Below are positions 47,225 to 57,138 of a stretch of DNA of 64,000 nt, piece after piece. The stretch is taken from contig OY992540.1 of NCBI GenBank assembly GCA_963921195.1, forward strand, positions 14,081,136 through 14,145,135, in the 5' to 3' direction. The first letter of the stretch is position 1, and each line of letters begins with the position of its first letter. Below the pieces are notes generated by a model. It did not search any database and was not told where the DNA came from. It worked only from the letters and a program-made list of their open reading frames with translations. The DNA is from Pegoplata infirma (Eukaryota; Arthropoda; Insecta; Diptera; Anthomyiidae). Both the position numbers and the translations under genes were made by a program.

Positions 47225-47466
47225 GAAACATAACCCAGTAAGATAATATACATACTACTAAATATATTGCTTTTAATAAAAGTTTTAAGTACTCATTTGC
47301 TTATTATTAGTAAAAAATTCTTTTAGTAGTAGAAAGTTATTTTTTGCTGGAATAAAAAAGAAATGTGGAATTATTTTTAATATTTTTTCACTTGAAATTC
47401 CATAAAAAGTATTCGATGGTCTTAAGCATCCCATGGTCTTAACAAAATACACTCTATTAACATGTA

Positions 47467-48646
47467 CACCGAAAAAAATCCATGCAACATTTTACGAAAA
47501 AAAGTTTCGTACTTTTTTTTTCGTAAAATACACGAAAGTTGACTACATAGTACGAAAAACTTTAGTGCTGAATTTCGTATTTTTACGAAAGTAACGAAAA
47601 TGATTAGTAAATATTTTTTTCGTAATATTTACGAATGTTGACTACATATTACGAAAAAAATGTTGTAAAAACTTTTGTAATTTTACGAAAGTAACGAAAA
47701 AAAGAATGTAAATGCTTCTTTCGTAAAATATACGAATGTTGACTACATTTTACAAAAAAAAGTGTACAGACTTTCGTTTTTTTACGAAAATAATTCGTAA
47801 AAACTTCTTTCGTAAAATATACGAAAGTGGACTTTATATTACGAAAAAAATAATCAAGAATTTTGTAATTTTACGAAACTAATGAAAAAAGAAGAAATCT
47901 TTAAATGAACGCTTAAAGGGTGTTTTTATTCCCTCCAACTACAGTATTGAGGTATACTCACTTTGTCATTTCGTGTGTAACGCTATGTATTATTGATCCG
48001 TGATAGATTCTAAGGCATTCTATTAATGTCCGTCTATATAAAACACGGATACCATCCAAAATAAAAAAGCTAGACTCCTGAAGTTTAGCACGAACAAGTC
48101 TTTTTGTCATCAGCTGGTTAAGTTCGTATGTGGGCAAAAAAGTTTCCCCTTAAAGAAATAAACCAACCTCGGAAAAACGAAATCACTGTAAATATTATTT
48201 ACTAAATAATGAATGAAATCTTATAAGTCTCTGTTAAGAAGAAACAATTAATTGCTTGGAAATGTTGCTGTCAAAACGTTTTAAACGTTGTTCTTATTCT
48301 CAAGAAAGAATTTTTACATGTAATTTCGTTTATTTACCGATTTTTTTTTTTATTTTACAAAAGATTTTCGTAAAAAAAAAATATTTCGTTTATTTTACGA
48401 AATAATTTCGTAAAACAAAAAAAAATATTTCGTTTATTTTACGAAAATTTTCGTAAAACACAAAAATTTATTGCGTTTATTTTACGAAATTTTTTTGTAA
48501 AATACAAAAACAATTTCGTTTATTTTACGAAAAAATTTCGTGCATTTCGTACATTGTACGCAAGAATTTCGTGGTGCGAAACAACGAAATTTTTCGTACA
48601 ATGTACGAACGTTTTCGTACATATAAGGCAGGAATTTTTTTCGGTG
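47467..48646. mobile_element. TA-flanked word element (word TTTTACGAAA)
   Basis: 1180 bp, ends CACCGAAAAAAATCC and inverse CACCGAAAAAAATTCC, flanked by TA (47465-47466, 48647-48648). TTTCGTAAAATA and TTTTACGAAA fill both sides more than thirty times. A family B fragment is nested at 47925-48180. Confidence 0.85.
47925..48180 (+). mobile_element. INE-1-like family B, 5' fragment
   Basis: TTTATTCCCTCCAACTACAG (mutated start), GTGTGTAACGC, ATTATTGATCCGTGATAGAT, CATCCAAAATAAAAAAGCTA. It ends in the AAACCAACCTCGGAAAAACG box and has no 3' hairpin. Confidence 0.7.
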
Positions 48647-49222
48647 TATGTATCTAAGAAGTCAATATTTAAAGGCACATGGTTGTTTCTTTAAATGATA
48701 TCAGTGTTATCATTAAAACCCATCAGCACCAAATGCTATTGTTGGTAATACTTAAGGGCCTGCCACAGAGTCAATTCCGTTCCAAAGTGGTTTGAAAGTT
48801 TTTCTCTAAAAACGTAAAACAAAATATTTTTTCGGAATAAATCCACTCCTATGCAATTGAATCCCACTTTGATTTTTGAAAGTGATTTCATTCCGAAAAA
48901 AAAAATATTCGTTTTGGGTTTTACGAGTAAACCACTTATAACAATTCCGAACGGAATTAAGCCTGTGACATGCCCTTCAATACAATAAAATGTCTAGAAA
49001 TACCTTATTAATATTTTATATCTTTTTTTTATAGATTTTGACTTTAAATATGCTAAAATGAAGTTTATAGCATAACAAAAACGCTAAGTCTGAAGAAACT
49101 CTAATTTAACAATAACACAAGAAAACAACAAGGAAATCATCCTTCCTTTAATAAGCCCTTTGCTCGCTTCTTGATATTTTAAATCCTTTACTATTTTTTT
49201 ACTATCAAAATGTGTTCTAATA

Positions 49223-49362
49223 GGTCTATTCGATTACCCAAATTTTTTACTATTTTTTACTACAACTGGAAAGTCTTGTTTACTTTTTGTATTCAAAATT
49301 TCCAGCTGTAGTAAAATGAGTAAAAAAAAATAGTAGATTGTAGTAAGGTAATCGAATAGACC
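49223..49362. mobile_element. Small palindromic MITE
   Basis: 140 bp flanked by TA (49221-49222, 49363-49364). Ends GGTCTATTCGATTACC, arms of about 55 bp with TTTTTTACTATTTTTTACTA and CAACTGGAAA, inverse on the right. Confidence 0.8.
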
Positions 49363-49832
49363 TAATATCTATAAGTTAAATTATATATTTTTATATGGTC
49401 ACCAAAAATGCAAACGGAGTAAGTAAAAAATCAAAATCATCAAACTAAAGGTTTTTATTGAGATATATGAAAAACCCCATAGTGAATAAAAAAATATTTT
49501 TTATTTTTAATTATACTTATGTACACCGTTTGCAATTCTGGTGAATATAATAATCTATTACATATAGTTTAAGATAAAAAAAAAATAATTAAAAATAAGA
49601 AAAAGAATGTAAAACAAATTGAAAACAAGATCATATATGATCCAATATATGACCCAATATATGATACAATATATGATCACATATATTGGATCATATATGA
49701 TCGTGTCTTATATAAGCGCCAATTTTGGAATATGTTCATATATGAGACCATATTTGACACTATATATGATACTGTATATGGTCTCATATATGATATCATA
49801 TATGATAATATACAACATTTTTAGCCGGGATA

Positions 49833-50280
49833 GAAAGAATGTCTCAGAATCTGAGACTTTTTTTATATAGAAAAAATGTCTCAGAATCTGAGACTTTTTT
49901 ATATAGAAAAAATATCTCAGAATCTGAGACTTTTTTTATATAGAAAAAATGTCTCAGAATCTGAGACTTTTTTATATAGAAAAAAATGTCTCAGAATCTG
50001 AGACTTTTTTTATATAGAAAAAATGTCTCAGAATCTGATATTTTTTTTATATAGAAAAAATGTCTCAGAGTCTGAGACTTTTTTATATAGAAAAAATGTC
50101 TCAGAATCTAAGACTTTTTTTATATAGAAAAAATGTCTCAGAATCTGAGACTTTTTTTTAATATAGAAAAAATATTTCAAAATCTGAGACTTTTTTATAC
50201 AGAAAAAATGGAAAAATGTCTCAGAATCTAAGACTTTTTTTATATAGAAAAAATGGAAAAATATCTTAGATTTTGAGAAA
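49833..50280. repeat. 37-bp minisatellite, right part, about 12 copies
   Basis: Continuation of the array after the 3.6 kb insertion. Units become increasingly diverged towards 50280 (T-run changes, ATATTTCAAAATCTGAGAC). Just beyond, at about 50308, AATTTTAGCCGGATTG resembles the terminus of the CATATATG element family. Confidence 0.9.
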
Positions 50281-51785
50281 AAAATTTATTAAAGATATTT
50301 TTTTTAATTTTAGCCGGATTGTTGTTTGTGTAAGTCAAAATAAAGAATTTTAATTTTTTGAAACCTTTTTTTTTAGAAAACAAAAAAAAATAAATGCAAA
50401 TTTTAAAACTTTTTTTTAAGAATAATTTTTAATCTCAAAATTATATGTTTTAAACTTAAACTTAATAAAATTGGACATCAATTATAGTATTTAAAAAAAA
50501 AAAAAAAGGAAATATGTATGAGTGAATGCGCTTGCTTAAAATTTGAATTTTAAATAAAAAAAAATACAAAACAAAAATATTAAAATTAAAAAATCGTTGG
50601 GTTTGGAAAATCACATTTTATGTATTAGATAGAGTAAAAGTTTAGTTAGATATTATATAAAATTACAAAAAAAAATTAAAGTAAATATTGTGAAAATTCT
50701 AAGAAAAGGAAAATATTAAAACAAAAGGAAAACTTTTTTTATATTTTTTTTTTTTTGAGTTTATATTAAAATATTGCACTGGGAATTTTAAGATCTATAC
50801 AACATAAGGTCTTATTCTTAATTTAAAATAAAATTTTCAATTTTGTGGTTTTTGTTTTTTTTTTTTACATTTGAAAGAAGAAGAATAAGACCAGTTTTTT
50901 TAAGGAAGTACATTTTTTTTTCAAAACAAAGAAAAGTTTTCCCTTTTATATATGTGTTTTTTTTAGTTTATGTTTACTAATAATATAATAATGATAAAAT
51001 CCTACGTTATTTTCTTGTTTTTAAACTACTCTAAAATATATTATAATGATTCTTTAAAGGTTAATATATTTAAATAATATATTTTTTACTGATTTTTAAC
51101 ATGCATTCATCGGGCAACAACATTTTTGAATTATTTGTTTAAGACACCAAAAAAAAAAGTAATTATTGAAAATCTATGACAATTACATACACACACAATT
51201 TGCATATATACAATATATAAATATAAAACAAAATATTAATAATAATTAAAATAATAATAATGAAAAAAAAACTTAAACAAATAAATGTGTTTAAAATATA
51301 ATCAATGCTGTTTTTTTTTTTTAAGGGGGAGATTTTCATTTTGTAGGTGGGGGGACAAAAGACAGTGTTGAGTTTTAAATATCTTAAAGGGGAAAGATAC
51401 AGGAAGGGCGTGGGGTAGAAGAGATTTCAAATATAATTTATGAATTAATTACACATTTACGACGCTTACAAACTAAAATTATAACATCAAATAACACAAT
51501 TAAACACACACACACACAATGTATATTATAGATAGATTGTTAATATTGAAATTAACTCAAAATTATTAAAAAAAAAAAAATCTTAATAAAACTACTTTTA
51601 AAATCATAAGAGTTAAATTATAAAAAGAAATCAAAGTTATTCCAAAAACTAACCTTTTTTTGTTTGTTTTCTTGTACAGTAAGCCATAAGTTCTGTCGGG
51701 AAGTATTTTATGTGTTTAATTAATAACACAGCTCTACAAACAACTGCGTATTGGATTCTAGTAACTGTTTTGTGTAGTTCGTGAG
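50281..51785. other. AT-rich intergenic DNA
   Basis: A/T homopolymers, (AC)n runs at about 51193 and 51505, one GGGG-containing stretch at 51320-51420. It could be far 3' UTR or intergenic. No gene or element recognised. Confidence 0.4.
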
Positions 51786-52262
51786 GCACTGATTCCAAAT
51801 CGGCTACCCAAATTTGTCTATCACGTCAGGATTTTGAGTAATTCGGGGTTAAAGTGCTGAAAAAGTGCTTTTGAAAGCTTGTGAAATTAGACCCCAACTT
51901 GCGACTGATTTGTTACCAAGTCCATTTGAAGGTCTAAAATGTTGCCTTAATGACTGGATAACATGTTTTTGTAATTTAATTGTCCAAAATTTAAAAAAAA
52001 AAAAAAAAACATTAACAAAAACCCTTCCATTTTTTTAAATATTTTGTTTATTTACACAGTGATTTCGAGAAACTTTCTGCAGACTTTCAAACAGACTTTT
52101 TCAGACTTTCCTAAGAGATTAGAACCAAGACATTCGTAAGTTAGCATCTTTTTTATAGGCTTCCAATAGTTTTCAAAATAGTTCTTTTCTTACACTTTGA
52201 CACAGATTTTCTCAAAATTGTGAGGTGATAGAAAATTTGAGTAACCGTTTTGGAATCGGTAC
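51786..52262. repeat. Inverted-repeat element candidate
   Basis: CTGATTCCAAATCGGCTACC and CAAATTTGTCTATCAC at the left match, inverted, TAGAAAATTTGAGTAACCG and TTTTGGAATCGGTAC at the right (about 80 percent over 40 bp). No target duplication recognised. 52263-52871 holds nothing assigned. Confidence 0.5.
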
Positions 52263-52871
52263 ATCAAAACCTATATTTTGTTTGCGGTTCTATCCAAAAC
52301 GCAGCGACAAACCTCGGATTTGTTGAGCGGTGTAATTTATTGGATTTTTTTTTGTATATTTTTAAGTATTTTTAAATAAATTTTTAGCAAAATTGTAACA
52401 ATGAAAAATTTAGCAACAACACTATTTTTAATACATACATATTTCTAGAGACATAACTAAGAGCAGACCCATCAATAGTATTTAAAATACAATGATATTT
52501 GTTTACCTTTTTTTATAAAAAATACCAAAAGACACGTAGTTTATTATAGGGCGCCTTAAGGTATGCTTTTAAAATGTTTGAATATTTACGTCCATATTTG
52601 AGATCAATTTAAACAGAGTCAGAGGCAGCTCTTAACTATATGTTGTCCTGAAAACTGTGTTGTTTATCACTTGGATTGCAATAATTTGCTTTTTAAAAAA
52701 GTAGACATTTTAAATCCAAACCTTAATTTGAATACATGTATTCAAATAACTTTTTATTTGTAGCATACCTTAAGGAGAGTACAGTAACTAAACATTTCAT
52801 CCTACAAAGACTGTTTTCTATAAAACTGTTTCCCAACAAGATATGTTAGACTCTTGATGTTAGACACTCGG

Positions 52872-53729
52872 TTTTTATACCCTTCAAACACAGTATGGGG
52901 GTATGATCAATTTGTCATTCCGTGTGTAACGCATTGAAATATCGGTCGGGGAGTATATATTTTATTGATCCATGATTGATTCTAAGACATTCTTTGAATG
53001 TCCGTCTGCAGTTAACACGATGCAGTCCAAAATAAAGTTTGGCACGTTAAGTTCGTAAATGGACAAAAACGGACCAGGGTGAAAAATAGAGCTAACAAGG
53101 GAAGTCTCCCTGGTGTCACCCTCCGATCTTCATGAAATTTGGATATGTTGTTAAGAACGAAAATTAATTCGACACGTATTTTTTTTAGCGGCCCAAACTC
53201 ACTTTTAGGGGGGGTCGATTTGTATGGGGGGAAATTGACCTTTTTCAGGTTTTTATGATTTACGCCTATTTAACAAAATTAATATAGGCATGTGTGGTAT
53301 CAGATTAAAGGTATTAAAAATACCTATCTCGTGGTGCTAACAACGGGCCAAAGAATTTAATATTTTTCGACTTTTTAACAAAAATGTCCAAAAATGTTGG
53401 TATTTTACTCAATATGACGAAAAGTTGTGCATGTTTGGACACGTTCTTAGCACACGTAGATAGGTTTTCCAAAGACCTTTCATGGTATGTAACATGACTA
53501 GGTTTCTTTGCATAATATAGGAGATAAACGAAAAAAACTGAAAAATGGCCTTGTCTTCCCCCCTCCTTTTTACCCCCTAAATATGAATTTGGGCCGCTAA
53601 AAAAAAATACGTGTCCCTTTATTTTTTCTGATCTACAAAATAAAACCAATTCCATAAAGATTCGCGGGTGACACCAGGGAGACTTCCCTTGTAAGCCGAC
53701 CTCTGAAAAACTACAGTTTAGTACAAAAA
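52872..53729 (+). mobile_element. INE-1-like family B, interrupted by a CTNAG-site element
   Basis: TTTTTATACCCTTCAAACAC, GTGTGTAACGCATTGAAATA, GATGCAGTCCAAAATAAAG. Broken at 53096-53691 by the TIR element, it resumes with the CCGACCTCTGAAAAACTACA box; the 3' end is missing. Confidence 0.7.
53096..53691 (-). mobile_element. CTNAG-site TIR element, copy 4
   Basis: 596 bp in reverse orientation to copies 1-3, flanked by TAA (53093-53095, 53692-53694) in C-TAA...TAA-G. Ends CAAGGGAAGTCTCCCTGGTG on both strands. The 146-aa frame across it and its flank is not conserved in the other copies and is not called. Confidence 0.85.
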
Positions 53730-53974
53730 CCATAATAAATAAATTTGTTAACACTTATCGCGAGCGGAAGGTGTCACAATCATAATATCTTTTATATAAA
53801 AACACCTATGAAATGTCACTGGACCTGCCCATTCACTCAGAAACACAAACCGTGCCGGTTCAATAGTGACATGTCATAGAACTTATTACAGTTTTTAACG
53901 GGAATTAGTGACATTTTTTCAAAAAATGTTCCCCTAAAAGCTTTTTAAATGAATTATAGACTTCAAAACGCAAA

Positions 53975-55112
53975 AAATGCCATATCCCGGGCATTATCTT
54001 TGAGAGGAAATTAAATTGGCTCAAGAATCTAAAGGAGAGAGTGAAGAAGGCGCATGCAGCTATGTATGCCAGAAAATGATTGAAAACACCAGGTCTTAAA
54101 CCGAAGCTTATACACTGGATTTTTACGGCAATTGTTAGACCAACTCTGGCACATGGTGCACTAGTGTGGTGGCCTATTGCGTATCTAAACAAAGTGATTA
54201 GAGTGGCTGCCATAAGTAATATTGGAGCACGGAAGACGACGTACACGCATGCTGTTTGTAGGATTCTGAAATTGCCATCGTTAAGACACAGCTGGGACAG
54301 CAGACTGGGACAAAATAGAGTGCTAAGGGTGTGGGACTATGGACACACAAAACTTATAAGAAACCATCGATATAAAGGCACTGGGAATATAAGATCAAAG
54401 CTAGTCAGTCGTCGTCGCCAAGAGCGTGAGGCTCTCATCGAACAACACTCTTTAAGACTGTGCTGGGTTCCGGGTCATAAAAATATTTCAGGAAATGGAA
54501 AGCCGGGCAAGTTAGCTCGTATGGGCGCAATTTTGCCATCAAAAGCAATTACGACCGACGTGAATCCGGGCCTGGATTCAAAATGGAAAAGCAAACACGA
54601 CTACATCCAAACGAAGGCATTGCGGACTTGCGGTGGAAAATGTGTTCACAAACGCTTCTTCCTACGGAAAAGACAGATCTAAGGAAGTATGTAGGTTTGA
54701 TTACAGGCCATACTGGCTTGAAAGATTATTTGAAAATTTTAAAATTTATAAGAGATGATTTGTGCAGCTGGTGTGGAGACAAAGAGACAGTAGAAGATTC
54801 AATACATTATCTTTGGCAGTGCTCTGTACTATATCGCACTCGGATTTAATTTTTTTGGCTCTTACTTCTTTTTGACTTTGGAGGAACTTAGAGGGATCAA
54901 CCCGTGGAAGATTTTAAAATATATTATGCTGAGTAAATTTGATGAAGCATATGTGTGGACTTAAATCGGCATGCTATAGGACAGGAAGACTGAACAATTC
55001 GAATTAATATGAATAGAAAACCAACACCCCTCCAACTGCAACTTTCCTCGAAGTATCACTTTGGATCAGGGTCTGGTCTTGTGAAAATTACGTCAACCTC
55101 TTAACCTAACCT
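53975..55112 (+). mobile_element. Non-LTR retrotransposon 3' end, decayed
   Basis: Coding remnant about 53990-54964. In order: an end-of-RT segment (KLNWLKNLKERVKKAHAAMY, GLKPKLIHWIFTAIVRPTLA, HGALVWWP), an RNase H remnant (LCWVPGHKNISGNGKPGKLA), the knuckle CSWCGDKETVEDSIHYLWQC and the terminal NPWKILKYI..FDEAYVWT. Broken by an in-frame TGA at 54077, a frameshift between the overlapping frames at about 54583-54680, and TAA plus shift at 54847. A short 3' UTR ends near TTAACCTAACCTATTG. The presence of RNase H suggests an I/LOA/R1-like lineage of LINE; the exact clade is not determined. Confidence 0.8.
53990..54964 (+). pseudogene. LINE ORF2 C-terminal remnant (RT tail, RNase H, zinc knuckle)
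   Basis: See the enclosing element. The three reading-frame breaks mean no functional polymerase or RNase H can be made. The catalytic part of RT lies 5' of the truncation and is absent. The fragment is in the convergent space 1.4 kb beyond the stop of the zinc-finger gene, on the opposite strand. Confidence 0.8.
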
Positions 55113-56350
55113 ATTGTCTCCGGTCACGGAATAAGAATTTTTTAGTTTAGTAATAAGTCAAACTTTAACCCGTCACGTGATAAGCATTTAAGGGCATTAT
55201 AGGGATTTGTCCCGTTTTTACCAGTCACGGAATAGAAACTTCGGATCGACCAACATCCTATTGCCTGCAGAAAAGTCTCTAAGAGATTCTGAGACAATTT
55301 TTCTATAAGAAAATTACGTAATTTTTCTTATAGAAAAAGTATCAGATTCTGAAAAATTCTTTCCTTAGAATTAACAGAAGAGTACACATCTAATCAGATA
55401 TGGACAGATGGATAGTCCTGTCAGACTAGACCACAGATTTGCCATTCTCTTATTCAAAAGCGCATAAGTGAGTTGCTATCGTTCTCAAGAGTAGGGATTT
55501 CGACAGTGGTTGCTGACACTGTCTTATAAAAAGGCTTTTAAGGAATTTATTCATTTTCTAATTTATCTTGTGGACAGAAATCCTTCCAAAACATCATATT
55601 CCAATTGAAAATTCTGTTATAGGTGGTTGTCATGTTGTCAATTAAAAAAAAAAAACACATTCGACTTTTTCATAGTTCCTATTCGAACTCTATAAACTGT
55701 TACCATTTCTGCATCTTTATTATTTAAAACTTTGATTTAAAAAAAAAAAAGTTTAGAAACAAATTGTTAACACATTTTCTACCAAATCAATTGTCCTATC
55801 ATCTACTAAAAATATACAAAAAATTTCCAATCCAATATAACTTGTGTAAAGCTTCCCCGTTAGATTTCAACAACTATGGCCTTTGACTTTTATCATTAAA
55901 TCAGTTGTTTGTTTTCATTACTTCTTTATCTGGTTTTTCTTAATATGCGAGGAGGAGTTAAAATTATTTTTAACTTAACCAAACCAAAAAAAAATTTGGA
56001 TTAGATTTTGTTTTGTTTTTTTTTTTGTTTTTTTATCCATTATTGTTTGAGTTTTACTTTTTTTTTTTTTTGTTTTCATTTTAAGATAGATTAATAATTA
56101 AAATTAAATTATGTGCTTATTTTTTGTTTTTGTTTTTCAATACTTAGTAAATTTGTTGGCATTTGTTTACACATGTTTTCATTACGCAAAACATGTTAGA
56201 AAAATTAATGGAAAAAAAGAACTATTCTTTTTTTTCAAAATTTCCAGGATTCATATTTTTTTTTTAAGATTTAAAATTGTTCACCTCAAGTATTGGTTAA
56301 CTATTACATCAACCATCAACTAATACTGGTGATGGTGGTATGTCTTCTAA
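55113..56350 (-). other. Downstream / probable 3' UTR of the zinc-finger gene
   Basis: 55250-55360 has degenerate units related to the 37-bp array (TCTAAGAGATTCTGAGACAA, TTTTTCTTATAGAAAAA). 55640-56350 is T-rich on the + strand, with possible AATAAA signals on the minus strand (for example TTTATT at 55723). The mRNA end is not resolved. Confidence 0.45.
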
Positions 56351-57138
56351 TCAATTATAAATAAAATTAGCTGCATCGCATAATGCATTACTATCATCAT
56401 CAAATTTACCATTTATTGTGTAATTCGAACTTGCTCCGTAACTCCATTCCTTTTTGATATAATCACCATCCGTGGTTGAGGATGAGTTATTGTGCAGTGC
56501 ACCCAATGAGTTGTGATCTAATCGAAAATCATCATCATCGGCATATAATTGAGCTGGTATTGTATCGGGTATTGAGTGTTGATCCAAAAGATAACCATAG
56601 GTCGGCAACGAATGGGCCAAATCTACATGATGATCTAAATCATTATCAAAATTAGACATACCAAACTTTGAACTGGGTGGTGAATGTGGTGAATTGGCGG
56701 AGGCATCATCGAAGACGACCTCTTCTTTAATCAACATTTCATTTGAATTATCACCAGATACATAGAAATTCGGTTCGGTTTTAATGGCTGTTGTAGCCAG
56801 GGACGGGGAAGATTTCTCATCTAATATAACATCATCATCGTCATCAAAATGACGACCATTATTGACATTCGGATGATGTAAATTCGTATCATCATCATCG
56901 TCATCCATATCGGCTAGATGACGACGCCGGTGGTGATTTCGGTGGTTATTACGTTGGTGGTGGTGGTTTTGATGGTGATGATGACCATTTAAACTAGCTT
57001 CATGATCACGTGTACTGCGTATTATTGACGAGGAACCCAAAGCGGCCGAGGCCAATGATAAGGGTACTCTTTTAGAGACCACAACTGAAGAGGAACATGA
57101 TGTTGATGAAGAAGAGGGTGACGGTGATGGGGAAGTGC
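56351..57138 (-). CDS. Zinc-finger gene terminal exon
   Basis: Entered in phase 1 with GTSPSPSPSSSSTSCSSSVV, then poly-His/Asn/Arg (HHHHQNHHHQRNNHRNHHRR), three Asp runs, IKTEPNF and LIKEEVVF, a Ser/Pro segment and YIKKEWSYG. It ends NFIYN and TGA at 56351-56353. No zinc finger here. The GTG at 57082 sometimes taken as a start is internal. Confidence 0.88.

Larger units (their letters stand above)
46231..49830. mobile_element. 3.6 kb word element (word CATATATG) inserted in the array
   Basis: Ends TCCCGGCTAAAAAT and inverse TCCCGGCTAAAAATGTTG, with TA on both sides (46229-46230, 49831-49832), splitting the 37-bp array. The outer zones (46255-46410, 49615-49815) are strings of CATATATGA in both orientations. 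The interior has a two-unit, 159-bp tandem repeat (46805, 46964), a nested element at 47467-48646, an inverted-repeat element at about 48754-48977 (AAGGGCCTGCCACAG ends) and a small MITE at 49223. Confidence 0.85.

Noticed and set aside
49619..49870. Met/Tyr/Ile-rich frame (repeated YMIQYM)
   Set aside because: Translation of the CATATATG word zone at the right end of the 3.6 kb element.
43391..50280. Regular array of palindromic repeats resembling a CRISPR
   Set aside because: The units are directly contiguous with no unique spacers, there are no cas genes, and the context is a fly genome.
53314..53754. 146-aa frame on the minus strand
   Set aside because: Runs out of a TIR element into its flank and is not open in the other copies of the element.
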